Source: Phlebopus portentosus (lineage: Eukaryota > Basidiomycota > Agaricomycetes > Boletales > Boletinellaceae). From it: a DNA stretch of 64,000 bases. The DNA lies in NCBI GenBank assembly GCA_037892935.1, contig JAYXKI010000011.1, forward strand, positions 1,116,001 to 1,180,000, written 5' to 3'. The position numbers and the translations under genes were made by a program. The notes beneath the pieces are model-generated. The model saw only the letters and a list, made by a program, of their open reading frames with translations. It ran no database searches and had not been told where the DNA came from. Shown in pieces: positions 46,239 through 58,257 of this stretch (position 1 is its first letter; each line of letters starts with the position of its first letter).

Positions 46239-47981
46239 ATGCCAGACGTCTCTAGGTCTCCACAATGGCATGCCGTTCGTCCTTGGTCACCGCGTTTCTT
46301 CCTTACAGTGAGGGAAATTACCTCTGTATCAACGACGTTTGTCCTTTCTTCTACCTGCGCTCGAGATGGAGTCGACGCACATCTTGCATCTCTCGCAACT
46401 GGCCTCAGTTCAGACGAAGAAGACGCTCTTGAGGACCCGATCGAACTGGCCCGTATCGGAATGTCCAAGCTGTCGATGGTATCAGATGCACTTGGACGTG
46501 GACTGTCTGTGAATGTAAATGGTGCCCCATGGAAAAGGGTGCTGATGCGCATGGACGAGAAGCCCGATGGCGACGGTGACGAGGAAGCGATTCTGGTTAT
46601 TTATGGTCTCATGCCTGGGAGACAGTATGATGTTGAGGTCGGCGTTTCATTCGCGGATGGAGAGGAAGTTTTGCACAGTCGAATGGTGACGCAAGCCCAG
46701 AGTGCGTATAAATATATTCTAGAGGACTTTAAATGCTTCTAACATCTTATTGGTAAAGTATCGGGCCAATCTGGCAACGATGAAACTGCAGATACTTCTA
46801 TGGAATCGGCAGCCTCGTCTTTCTCTGTCATCTCCAATGCAGCATCATCACCCTCAGGTCTCCAACCCATTAATGTGCAACGGCCAGCTATTACCCTAGA
46901 GGAGTACGCTTCCCAATTGCGTGCACAACTCGCGCACCTCAATCAAGAGCGTGATAGCCTCTCTTCTCAACTCAAAGCTGCGCGGAAGGATGCGCACAAG
47001 GTCGATGCGATGAAACGTAATGAGATTGACGCGCTGAAGCGTGCTGCGGAGAAACATGCGGCGACAGAAGTGAGAGGGAGGCAGAAGATGCGAGCTTTGC
47101 AGGAAGCGGCGAAGCAAGCGTCTGCCGCAACTCGTGATGCCGATGAAAATGCGAAGGAGTTGGAAGCTTCCCTGCCTGCACTGAGGGAACGAGAAAAAGA
47201 AGTGACTGCGAGACACGAGAACGTTGCGGCCGAAGCTGCTCGTGCTGAGGCTGAGGCTGAAGAAGCCCTTGCAGCGGACCGAGCGCGAACAGAAGCACTT
47301 CGAAACGAGTTGAGTGGGCTAAAGACGAGGTTGGAGAAGCTTCAGGCGAAGAAGGCGAGGTTGAGTGGGGAGACGTTGCCAAAGATCGAGAAGCAGTTGG
47401 AAGGCCTTGCAAGGGAGGTCGAACTTGTCGTCAGGGATGTAGGCGCGTTCGAGGTCGTTGACAATGGTCCTGTCGGATTCGATATCGGCTCACGAACCTT
47501 TCCTGGAGCCCCGCAGCATACACCTGGTCGTTCACCAGCGTTATCGACTTCGGCGTCAGTGACTCCGCTTGGTTCCCCACCTGCACCGATTGTCCGACAA
47601 GCCATTCAAGGAACGTCGAGGACATCTTTAGGTAGCTCATCAGCCAGTGGCCCTTCTGCGTTGTTATCGCGTGCGACCCCGTTTGAGCCAAACCCTGCAA
47701 TTACTACTCGACTGGCGCCCGCCTTTCAGCTCCAAACCAGCACTTCCGCAGCCAACTTGCGCAGGGCGAACTCCTTAGTACAGGCGCACCAACCAGCCTC
47801 GCAGACGCACACGCAGTCCCAGACGCACACTCAATCGCAGTCAGTTGATACTGGACCTGTTGGGATAAATGTTACCGCTGGGAACCCGGCAATTACTGCA
47901 CTCGGCGCAGGTCCGACAAGACAATCTTCTTTACCTATGCGAATGCCTTCGCAGCCAGGGACGGGGACGAATTCCCGATAG
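46239..47981 (+). CDS. Coiled-coil protein with N-terminal beta-sandwich-like segment
   Basis: ATG 46239. One intron (about 46700-46755) joins an N-terminal exon to a long second exon. The N-terminal part has a strand pattern ending ILVIYGLMPGRQYDVEVGVS, as seen in fibronectin type III-like modules. Then comes a Ser-rich linker and a long Ala/Glu/Lys/Arg-rich heptad region (about 46910-47430; e.g. LRAQLAHLNQERDSLSSQLK) typical of a dimeric coiled coil. The C-terminal third is low-complexity Ser/Thr/Pro/Gln, with a short imperfect QTHTQS repeat near 47800. No membrane segment visible. I do not assign a function; similar fungal proteins are annotated only as hypothetical. Confidence 0.75.
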
Positions 47982-49142
47982 ATGGAATTCTTATGTATGC
48001 ACAAACAATTCAGCAATTTTTACGTTTGCCTTGGATTTGCATGCTATCATGGGACTGAGTTTATGTTCTACGCTTCATACCCGAACGCAATATTCTAGAC
48101 GGGAAAGAAGAAAGCGCATCGACTCGCCAAACAGTTTTTAGTAATTGTCGATTGACCTTCGTTCTTGTCAATTATTACTTGGTGAAGCGGTGTTGTACAC
48201 TGGATATCGTTGGATATGCGTCGACAAGCTTCAAGACTCACAGAGATCCATTCATTCCTATCTTTTTCATTTCCGTATCTACTTCCCTCTACGGACAGCA
48301 CATGCCGCCATGTCAGAAGGTAGATACCTTGAGTTTGGATTTATTTCAATTATGCTCAGCTTGGAAACGGAACCAGACGACACCTATTTGGTATTGTTTG
48401 GCCTATTCTCACGGCTTTATTCTGTTGGTCTGTCAACTCTTCCCTCTTTTTCACATGTTCACGACTCGTGTTCTGAATATCACAATGACCAGTTCATATC
48501 TCGGTTCTCGTATGCAAATTGCGGAATAAGAGAACAAATCTGGTTCTGGAAAGTATGGAAGCAGCGTCTTGAGACGAACGTGACCTTGCATCTTCACTTT
48601 TTGTTTGCACTAGCGGTCCGGTCCCGCTGCTCCAACGCATCACAGACGGTAGAAATATGCGATCGACGCATTTTCTATACACAGTGTGAGAGATCTCTTT
48701 CTGTTTTTATGGAGGTAACAGCTTAATCGTATCCCTAGGGCGTCATAAGTCCCTTGTAAAAAGGTCGAGGCTTCCGTTCGCCTCGTACGTGGAGCGGTGC
48801 CTCGGACAAGATCTTCTTCCTACCCTCCTTATGATTGTACTAGTATTCTTCCGCAAGCGCGGTCAATCTTTACGAACGCTTCCAATCACGCGATAAGTAT
48901 GCGAACATTTTTACCGTCCAAGTGAGTCGACCAGATGGCGGAAGCTTCTTCGCCGTAGCCACATGTCCAGCAATTAAATTTATTCATCGCTTCTTCTATG
49001 TGTTCGGACTCTTAATTCCATGCGATGACGGAGATGTCACGGTCCGTCGCCGTTTCAGCTTTCACATAAATATTCTATATTCAAGGAGGCGAAGAGACGT
49101 CGCAACTGATCAGTGCCGGCTTTCGAGAGTTTGAATCGAACA
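47982..49142. other. Intergenic region upstream of the GH51 gene
   Basis: Contains a 194-codon open stretch (48145-48726) without a good start context, recognisable domain or typical composition; I do not call it a gene. The right end is the promoter of the arabinofuranosidase. Confidence 0.45.
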
Positions 49143-52100
49143 ATGCGCCCGTACCTTCTTTGTCTTCTTTTGGTGACTCTGGGCGTTGCTCGAGCCGCCA
49201 ACTTTACTGTCTCGGTAGATGGTACGGCCAGTCATCCGATACCAGAGACGTTATGTGAGTGTAGACTGGTTAATGAATACTGTCTGCTTTCCTAATGTCA
49301 TCCCATTTCTGTAGTTGGGTTGATGTTCGAAGTAAGAATGCCAAAGCTGGTGTAGTTGTCTTTGTTGACAATGGCTTTACCATTGCGCTCGCATACAGGA
49401 TATTAGCGTGAGCAGTAGTTCAAGTTTTATTTTATTTTATTGCTGACACGTGTCTTGGTAGCATGTAAGAACCTTTTGGCTGAAACCCAGGTCTGAGGCT
49501 AACCGACGAGAATCATAGAGTGGCGACGGAGGACTCTATGCTGAGCGTACGTCCATTCTTGATTTACTCTTAGTTTACAACATGGTATACTCATATGAAC
49601 TTTATTCAGTACTTCAAAACCGTGCGTTCCAGCAAGTGACACCAGGTAAGCACTACTCATGATGATCTCAGACAATGGGGTTTCGTTTTACTTGAAGTGC
49701 CGGCTTCTAGGATCGTCAAGCTCCCTCCTTGCTTGGTCCGCGGTCAATGGAGCGCAAATTTCGGTTGTAGACTCGACGGCCCCGCTTTCGTCTGCACTTC
49801 CGAACTCGCTTCAAGTCCAGGTCCCCACCGGTAGCTCTGGCCCGGTCGGTGTTGCGAACTCCGGTTACTTCGGTAAGAGTCTTCACCTATACACAATGAA
49901 GGAAGCTTCTCAATTTTCTGTGGCGGGTTTTTATTGTGTGCCATGCACAAATAGGTATCAAGGTCGATCAATCGTGGACGTACAATGCATCGGTCAACTT
50001 CAAGTTCGCCGAAGGATCGGCCTTCTCAGGACGCCTCACTGCGTCGCTTGTCGGTTCCGACGGGACTGTCTTTGCGTCCGCATCTCAAGATGTTTCCGGT
50101 GCTGATGCGACAAGCTGGACCGAATTCTCTGTGACACTTACGCCGACATCGAGCGCGTTCGACACAAATAATTCCTTCAGGCTTACGATTGATGGGGGAG
50201 CTGCTTCCGGGGAAACTATTTTCTTCTCCTTGTTCTCGCTGTTCCCGCCAACCTTCAATAATAGGCCGAATGGCATCCGAGTTGACCTAGCCCAGGTAAG
50301 TCTGTTCACGCTTAGAATATATGCCACTTCATTAACGAGGTTTTTTTCAGACTCTCGCCGACATGAAACCGGCCTTCTTCCGATTCCCCGGAGGCAACAA
50401 TCTCGTAAGTATATTTGGGCCCTTTCTGAAATTCATTCGCTGACAGGTCTGCTCAGGAAGTATGTCTTTTCAAGATGAGAACAATATTTGCGCAATCTAA
50501 TTCACCACAAGGGCCAAAGCATATCGGGCCGTTGGATTTGGAACAACACAGTGGGCCCACTCACTGAGCGCCCTGGCCGACTCGGTGACTGGGGTTATAT
50601 CAACACCGAGTGAGCGCCCATGGGCATTGTAAAGTTTCCATACTAACGTCACTAGTGGACTTGGTCTGAAAGAGTACCTTGGTTTTATCGAGGATTTGAA
50701 CATGCAGCCAATCATGGCGGTATGGGCGGGTATGTACGCTTTTTCCCCTTACACCTTTACATTTTCGGGGGCAATCGGTGACTGTTTTCTCCCAGGTTAC
50801 TCTTTCGGAGGGACGGTTGCCGAGGCGGACCTTGCTCCGTACATTCAAGAGGCGATTGATCAGGTATGAGTCTCGCCTGGGTTACTCTATAGCTAGTTTG
50901 ATTACTGTAATGTGATCATGTAGATCAATTTCGTCGTAGGTGACCCGTCAGAGAGTGAAGCAGGTATAGATCACTCCATTCGCATCCACGGGCTCGTCCT
51001 GACGAATTTTTCAGCGGCACTCCGAGCTTCTCTCGGACACCCGGAACCTTATTCATTGAAGTGGGTTGAAATCGGAAACGAAGACTTCTTTGCCGCAGAC
51101 ACCTACCAGGATTATCGATGGCCGGAATTCGTCAATGCTTTGAGCGCGGCGTTCCCAGATATTCGTATGTGTCATTCATTGGAATCAAAAGAGAAGGGGC
51201 TGATGCGAAAGCGATTCCATAGAGTTCATTGCGACAACAAATGCCTGGAGCCCAACTCTATCCCCGACTCCCCAGAATTACGATGTGCATGTTTATCAGA
51301 CTCCAAGTAAGTCCCATTAAACAATGTGTGATTTATCCAGGGGGTTGAAGAAGTCCCAGCTTGGTTCTACCAGAACGCATTCTACTATGATGGCTTCCAG
51401 GTATGCATGACCCTTTGGTTCTCTATCTAGTTCTCAATTCTAACATGAGCGCCATGTTTAGCGTAATGGAACACTATACTTCGAGGTGACCGGTTCCGCA
51501 TCTTGGAAGTTTCTCAAGGTCATTGACTGAAAATTTGCTTCTGAAGGGAGAATACGCAGCCATATCTTCCAACTCGAACGATATCTTTGGAACACCTGCT
51601 GACGGTCGATTTACGTTCCCGGTTATGTCTGGTACGACTTTCATTCTTTCGACTTCTGTACTTGTCTGACGAGGTCCATTGAAAACGCATGATCTCTCCG
51701 TAATAATCAGGTTCTGCTGGTGAAGCTGCTTTCATGACTGGTCTTGAGCGGAACTCGGATATCGTCTTTGCAGCGTCATATGCACCTCTCCTACAGGTAA
51801 TTAAAATGCGTTTGCTTGTGGCCATCGTTTATATTGATCTGCCTGCCTTCACTGGTAGAGTGTGGATAGTTCGCAGTGGGCGAGTAGTTTACTTCAGAAT
51901 AGTTATTCAATGTGACTGAGCACTCCCGTAGACTCCGGACTTGATCAGCTTCAAGTACGTTGACTTATAAGAATATGTCGCATCCTCTTTTGAGTTTGAT
52001 TCCTTGTCAGCGCCGAAAGCGTTATAAAATCCACAAGTTACTACGTCCAACAGGTATAGTGCTGACACCTGACTTCGAAGAAGCGCACACTCTGATATAC

Positions 52101-52462
52101 ATCGATCGCAGCTCTTCAGCCTTAGCAAGGGAACCGAGTACCTTACAAGCACACTGCCGCAGAACGGCGGGACGGTACACTGGAGCGTGACACGCGACGC
52201 CGCTTCTTCGACTGTTTTCGTCAAACTCGCGAATGCTGGAGCCAGTGCTGCGGACGTCGAGTTCTCACTGCCTTTCGAGGTCTCACCTGATGCTACGTTA
52301 ACGGTGCTATCGGGCGGCCAAAATGATAGTAACACTCCGGATGCCCCTGATACTATCACTCCGCAGACGTCGGCTTTCGATGCGAGCAGCGACTTTGTGC
52401 TGAATGCGCCGGCATTTAGCCTTAGTGTTCTGAAGCTGACACAGGCATATTGGATAAGGTAA
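49143..52462 (+). CDS. Secreted GH51 alpha-L-arabinofuranosidase
   Basis: Releases terminal L-arabinose from arabinoxylan and arabinan during plant cell-wall decay. The signal peptide is [18 protein letters not shown]. After several very short exons come [13 protein letters not shown] DNA and [10 protein letters not shown], then a carbohydrate-binding-like beta domain ([11 protein letters not shown]…). The catalytic barrel follows: [35 protein letters not shown]. The acid/base motif WVEIGNED (about 51064) carries the Asn-Glu pair, and GEYAAIS near 51550 carries the likely nucleophile Glu. The intron at about 51164-51213 must end at ccatag to give [13 protein letters not shown]. The C-terminal beta-sandwich ends with SLSVLKLTQ. 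About 15 introns; intact as far as I can reconstruct. Some exon ends between 51800 and 52170 are uncertain. Confidence 0.88.
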
Positions 52463-53207
52463 TGGGGCCGAATATCCGGGCTAGCAGTTGTCGGACCCCA
52501 CCAAAAGCTCCTGTCTTTAGCTTTTTTATCGAGATAATGGATTGATGAAGATGTGCTGCACACATCAAGGCCTGCTCCTATCTGGAATCGTCGCAAATCA
52601 GAAATGTGTTTCGCAACCTTTTTCCAGAGATTTCGTCTTCATGCACATGATAGTTTCTGTAAGCGGGTGAGCAGTTGTCACGACAGAAAGGCATTTGTTA
52701 TCAGCTTCACCATGATTCACGTCAAGCTTGTGCAACTGGTCTTCTGATGTGTGCCACAGGTCAGTCAAACGACAAACGGGAACACCTTTGTTCTTTCTTA
52801 TGCGATGCAATACGTATATAGAGCACCTTTTGCTTGATAATCTCTCGGAGCCTGTGACAACATCAAATCTCAACCTGCTTTCGAACATGCTATGGCACTA
52901 AGTCCATTGACCCAAGTATTGTGCACCTTGTTGTTTCTCAAATCTTGTTTAAGCAATACTTCACCACAGCCCTCATGTCTTTATTTATTATTCTAGTATG
53001 AAATCACAACTTTTCTGAGAATCTGATTTACTAAAAGATACTTACTATTTTCAATAAACGGGTAATGTACGATTGATTCCTAACTAAGAATTGAGTTTGT
53101 GAGACAAGTCGCGTCTTCGAATCCCGTGACTGCGTAATATTTCGTGTCCCGTTCGAGTTTTTTTCATTTCGGCTGCTCAGCATTACAAGTCAACGCGGCT
53201 CTCAAGC
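52463..53207. other. Intergenic region
   Basis: 3' flank of the GH51 gene and promoter of the Sam50 gene. No gene, tRNA or repeat that I can support. Confidence 0.5.
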
Positions 53208-55032
53208 ATGGACGACGATGATACTGGGCACATAGTCCCGCTTGCTGAGCGCATCATTGCCCCCTTGCAGAACACATCTTCACCGCGCGAGCGGGAGCCT
53301 GACCCTGCAGACTTCGAGAAGGTGAGGAAGTGGCAAGAGGAGCGAATCGAGAGAAAACTAAGAGGTGAATATGAAAGCGTACTTTTGAGGCTAGGGGAGC
53401 TGGTGCGTATTTTATTATCTGCTGTATTTACGATGGGATTGAGTATCTAGCTGCTTTTCTGAAGGTTAGGGATAACGCTAAGACACCCATGCGAATCACC
53501 TCTGTGCGCGTCGCTGGCGCGGACAAGACGCGGCGCTCGTTTCTGCACTGGGTCATTGAACCCCAGCTCACCCGCGCCAAGTCTGATTCCTCGACACTTT
53601 CAGACGTTTTATATTCAACGAAGAGCGTCGCGCGTAAACTCCTCGAGACCGATCTGTTCCATTATGTTCTTCCGCGTCTTGAGGGTTCGAAGGACGTTCT
53701 CGCGCAGCCAGGTGATATCGAGCTCATTCTGCAAACGAGACAGAAAGGGAAGTATTTCCTTAAGACTGCCACGGAGCTGGGTAACCAAGAAGGGAGCGTG
53801 AGCGTTCATGCGCGGGCGCGGAACGCGTTTGGTGGTGCGGAGACAGTCGAAGGTGTTCTTTCTTCGGGGTTGAGGACGAGACTTGCCGGGCACGTAAGCC
53901 TATCAAGGCCGATTTGGAACCCAGACTTGAGGACAAGGGGTGAACTGAGTGTGTTCGGAGTTGAAAAGGACTTCACAGGCTTCGCGAGTTGCGTGGAGGG
54001 TATGAGGGGACTGCGCGCGTCGATTAAAGTGAGCTAGGTCAGATTCATTCTGCAGCAAAAGCATTTAGTTGAAACTCAATGATTTCTGTTTTCCTGTTGG
54101 GTAGACTGCAGACAGGAGAGCACTAAACGAATTCGCTTACGAGGCATCACTGAGGCATATTCATGCTCTTACTGAGGGCGCATCAATAAGTATTCGTGAA
54201 GAGGCAGGGACTTCCGTCAAGAGCGCTTTGAGCCATAGTTGGACTTACGAATCGAGGGATGATAAGGCAGTTCCTTCCCGAGGAGGATATTTGAGGACTT
54301 TAATGTAAGTTGCAGTTAATGCCGTCGTTTCGATGCTAACGGGTTTTATCATTTTGCTACAGGAGCTCGCGGGTTTAGGAGGGGATACCGCACACGTCAA
54401 ACACAGTACGGCCTTCCAGCTCGCCCACAAACTACTCTCATCTACTTCCATATCTCTATCCGGCCGCGTTGGATGCCTATATCCCTTCGCTTCACTCTCG
54501 CCTGCTTCATTTTCTTCCTCTGCTTCGATTCCGAGAAGCAGATTCAACGACCGTTTTCAGCTTGGTGGTCCGCTCGACGTGCGGATGTTCAAGCAAAATG
54601 GGTTGGGTTTGCGAGATGGGAACGATGCACTTGGTGGAGAAGTCTTTTGGTGTCTTGGCTTGAGCGTAATAAGAGATTTGCCGGGGTTGAGTAAGGAAGC
54701 CAGGAAAGGGTGGAAGGGGAATATAAAAATGCATGGATTCGTCAATGCTGGGAGGTTGGATTTAGTCGATCGTGGTAAGTACTCTTTCTCTGTTTACTCT
54801 CGTCATTTTCGTACTTATCATTCCTACTCGTCGGTGCTTCACAGATCGCCCCCTTTCTCACACCCTTCAGCGTCTCGTTTCCAAACCTTGCATCTCAGCC
54901 GGCGTCGGACTGTTGTATCGGCTCGATCCTGGCGTCCGCGTCGAGTTCAACTTTGGCGTTCCGCTGGTCGCGAATAAGAGTGATGCAGTCAGGAGAGGAG
55001 TTCAGGTTGGTATCGGGGTCGATTTCTTGTGA
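53208..55032 (+). CDS. Sam50/Tob55, mitochondrial outer-membrane beta-barrel assembly protein
   Basis: Core of the SAM complex, which inserts beta-barrel proteins into the mitochondrial outer membrane (Omp85/BamA family). ATG 53208 opens an acidic N-terminus, then a POTRA-like segment (MRITSVRVAGADKTRRSF, ARKLLETDLF, DIELILQTRQKGKYFL). The barrel has alternating strands, among them ALSHSWTYESRDDKAVP, GGYLRTL and later FNDRFQLGGPLDVRMF. This last is the L6-loop region: the Sam50 family has a conserved (V/I)RGF or similar motif here, and this copy reads DVRMF. The end is GVQVGIGVDFL, with the C-terminal aromatic/hydrophobic strand of the family. Introns at about 53402-53465, 54030-54104, 54306-54360 and 54776-54843. 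Intact, usual length. Housekeeping gene. Confidence 0.88.
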
Positions 55033-55672
55033 TAAATACCCGAAAAGCTTTTCTGCTCTTCAGAAAAGTCTAAAGCGTAATAGATATATTGTACATAAGA
55101 AGGTAATACAGTAATACCTGACGCCCAATACTCGACATGCCCGTTCTGTTGAAAGCGAGTCATTTCGACAGCTCATACGGCGCAGCTAGGCACGTCTCAA
55201 GAACTCGGATTAGAGCTCCTTATTGATGGCATGAATAGCGGGACTAAGTCAATAAAAGGTAAGTCCATCTTTTTCATATGGCATATGTACACGCTGAAGT
55301 CATTTTGAATTCGTGGCTTCGTGAGTGTTCCGCCGTCAGTGTCATACGATGGCACCTACTCAGACGTCTTCTCCGTTACGCAGCCAGGGAGAATCCGCAG
55401 AACGTTGCTAGTCTTATATACTACCCCACATTCAATGGAAAAGGCACCTATCTGACGACCATCGAAGCACACCAAAGGAGTTAAACACGACATAAAGAAA
55501 TGGAAACACACGGTGCTCGACATTCTCCGAGTACAAAATAAATAATAAACTGATCCAACATGCATATTTCGGACATGAAAAGGAGGTCTGGAACCAACGA
55601 TGGCACATCGCTAACTCCGGCCCGGAGTACCCACTCGTTCGCGCCAAGCCATATACCTAACGAGGTCATATA
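55033..55672. other. Intergenic region, convergent
   Basis: Between the 3' ends of the Sam50 and DUF6533 genes. Nothing recognisable; small open stretches lack family features. Confidence 0.5.
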
Positions 55673-57382
55673 TCAGACCGAACCCTCGTCTCCCAAGCTT
55701 TGCTCGTTAGCCGCACCATTCTGATACGCATCACAGTAAGCCAGAAGATCCTCAAAATAAAGGCATCGACGTACCTCGCCGAACTCGATACCGCTGAAGC
55801 TCCTCGGCGTGTAGTTCGTCCCGCCATTCGCGCCTCTCTCCCCGGCTTCTTTCAGATTAATTAAGAGCTGACCACCAAGGATGCACAGAATTGTTGGGCT
55901 TGCTATAATGTTCAGGATATCCTCTACGGGAGAAGTGATATTTGCGAGGCTCTCGAACATGATCTGACAAATAGAACAGAAAATGACACTTTCGGTTGGT
56001 TAGATGTGATCTGATCGAATAGTGCTAGACTACTTACAGGCCGTAGTATATGACTTGGTCCTGGATGAGGACACGAACTAAATGGAAACCTGTAAAACCG
56101 GATGACAATTTCCAATACTCCGCTGCCTTGTAGAGGGCGAGGCTGAGTAGGATCAGTCCGTACACCATCGGTACCGCCCTGCAATGGATTAGAGAAAGGC
56201 TTGACATAGGATTGTGTTTTTACCAGGAAACGATGGCCAGCACTTGAAGAGGTGCTCTGCCTTGTCCGCAAATTACCATTCTCTCTGCAATACGGAAAGT
56301 GGTGACTGAGAAATTTTCAGTTCAGAGAAAACGGGTGTGATGAGGAAAGTTCTTACCTTCTTGTAGTATGGTACCATAAATGAGGATGACCAGATCGATA
56401 CTTGCTTCCAATCCCAAAAGGATTTTGAGGGCGATCGCTACTTTCCTATCTACAGAATGTTAGTACAATATAACGTCGCATAAAGGAAGATGCTCACTTT
56501 GATGGTAAAATGCCAAGACACGGATAAGTAGAATATCTGGTGTGTCATAGCAAGTCATCGAGGTATTACATCAAATCAAGCTTGTTTGCTTACAATCAAT
56601 CAACACAACGGTGATAAGGTCTGAGATCCGGATGAGCGCGGCACCAATATTTGGACTAAGCTACGCACTGGCCAATCCTTCCCCCCAGTATGAAAACAAA
56701 CCTAAGTCACAAAACTATTCAAGACACGATCCCTTGATGAAGAGAGTATACTGACAACTGCGAGTGAACGTCTATATTTTGTGTGGCAGGATGTAAGACT
56801 GAGTGCGCGCACCTTGTGAGACTTTCGTTGAAAATTTGCACTGGCAGTTTCGTAAGTCTGAGAGCGAAACATAGAATAAGTTCTATCGTTTCATACAAAT
56901 TACTCCGCAGACAATTGAAAATAGTCCGACGTAACGGTTCTATGCCGTAATCAGTACATGTATGGGTCTCAGTCGCGGTGGACACTCACGGCGAAGTATA
57001 CAATGCTGACAGTACTGCACGGGTTCGGCTTCCGCTTCTCGTCAGATGAAGAACATCGAAAATGATTATGTAGTTTACCCAAAAGTACTTGATCTATGAA
57101 GCACATTCTGATAAGAACGTGAAGTTAGAGAATACACATCTGTGGGACACCACCTCCTTATCCAGAGTAATAACTGCGCGTCATAAGAGTAAATAAGATT
57201 TTGGTCAACAGGGCGGACGTTGTACAACACGTACGGGAGTGGTAGACCAATAAGGTCAGTAAAGCCACATCGAAGTATTGGGCCTTCGTAAACTCTGAAA
57301 CGATCAATTGAACAATACTTGGATCGATTTGTTCAGTATCTGAACGAGTTCTTAAAGAGCTAGAAACGTTGAGAAGAGTCAT
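55673..57382 (-). CDS. DUF6533 domain-containing multi-pass membrane protein
   Basis: ATG 57382 gives MTLLNVSSSLRTRSDTEQ, then IDPSIVQLIVSEF and the helix FDVALLTLLVYHS. Splicing adds LITLDKE, IKYFW, PNPCSTVSIVYFA and NRYVGLFSIVCG, which is a clear DUF6533 core. Later come ALIRISDLITVVLID, DILLIRVLAFYH, a loop, MVYGLILLSLALYKAAEYW, and near 55880 SPTILCILGGQLLINLKEAG with an acidic tail ending DEGSV. Exon arrangement is as in the copies at 21-23 and 44-46 kb. The exon between NRYVGL and ALIRIS is uncertain. The N-terminus is close to that of the partial copy at the right edge. Function unknown. Confidence 0.75.
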
Positions 57383-58257
57383 TTTTGAGAGCGATGGAAG
57401 TAAAGGTAGGGAATTGGACGATTTATACGCCGGAAATAAGATAAATGCCTAAGCTCGTGCTTAGCATGGGAGGCGACCCATTGCATCTGACATGTCAGCT
57501 CGATCGAAGCAAGAAGCTTCGAAACTGATACTTGATTCCCATTCTTTTATCCTAGAGCTTAACTGAATACCTATCAGAGAGCGAAAGCTAGGATCAGATG
57601 GTCCCAGGCAACGATCTTTATTCCGAGGAGACCAATGATATGATATCTCTTGAGCACCAGATTGCCGTCTGCACGACACACAGCTGTTCTTTGCCATCGG
57701 CGTTCTGATACGCGTAGAAGGCAACCATCCAGACTCGAGGACTATGACATATCAGAAGAGCACTTGTTTCGCTGACTTAATTAGCCCGATAAAAGCAATG
57801 TAATCGGTGAGACTTCACGAAGAAGTAGCCGAAGGGACGGTGTACTAATTGTTGAGGGCTGGTCAGAAATTGATGATGTAATCTTGGTAATTCAAGTCAA
57901 CTGAGATGGATACAGCAATTTCAATGCAGGAAGGCCTTACGGGTATCTTGATGGAAAGAAGTTGCAAAGAAAAGGATTCATTTATCAGGCTCCGAAGGAT
58001 CAGTTCATGATGCGAGACAATAGCAAAACTATTTGTAGTTTGTTCATCAATTCCTACTTCGTCAATTCAGCTACACTCGGAGACCCTTTCACTACGTAGT
58101 ATTTTAGTTATACCTATACAACGCAGAGACATGTAAAGTAGGTACTGACATTGAACAGACTTCGAGTCACATTCTTCCCTGAAAAAGAGAACAAGGGGTA
58201 TAAGAATCTGTAAAGTCTGAGGATGAGGAAGGTGCATGATCCAAAGTTGAAACAAAT
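57383..58257. other. Intergenic region
   Basis: Promoter side of the DUF6533 gene and 3' flank of the dehydrogenase. No gene seen. Confidence 0.5.

Noticed and set aside
48145..48726. 194-codon open frame before the GH51 gene
   Set aside because: No ATG at the start, no domain, unusual composition. Probably chance.
53095..53150. tRNA-like T-arm (ttcgaatcc)
   Set aside because: No complementary T-stem, no acceptor stem and no anticodon arm could be formed around it.
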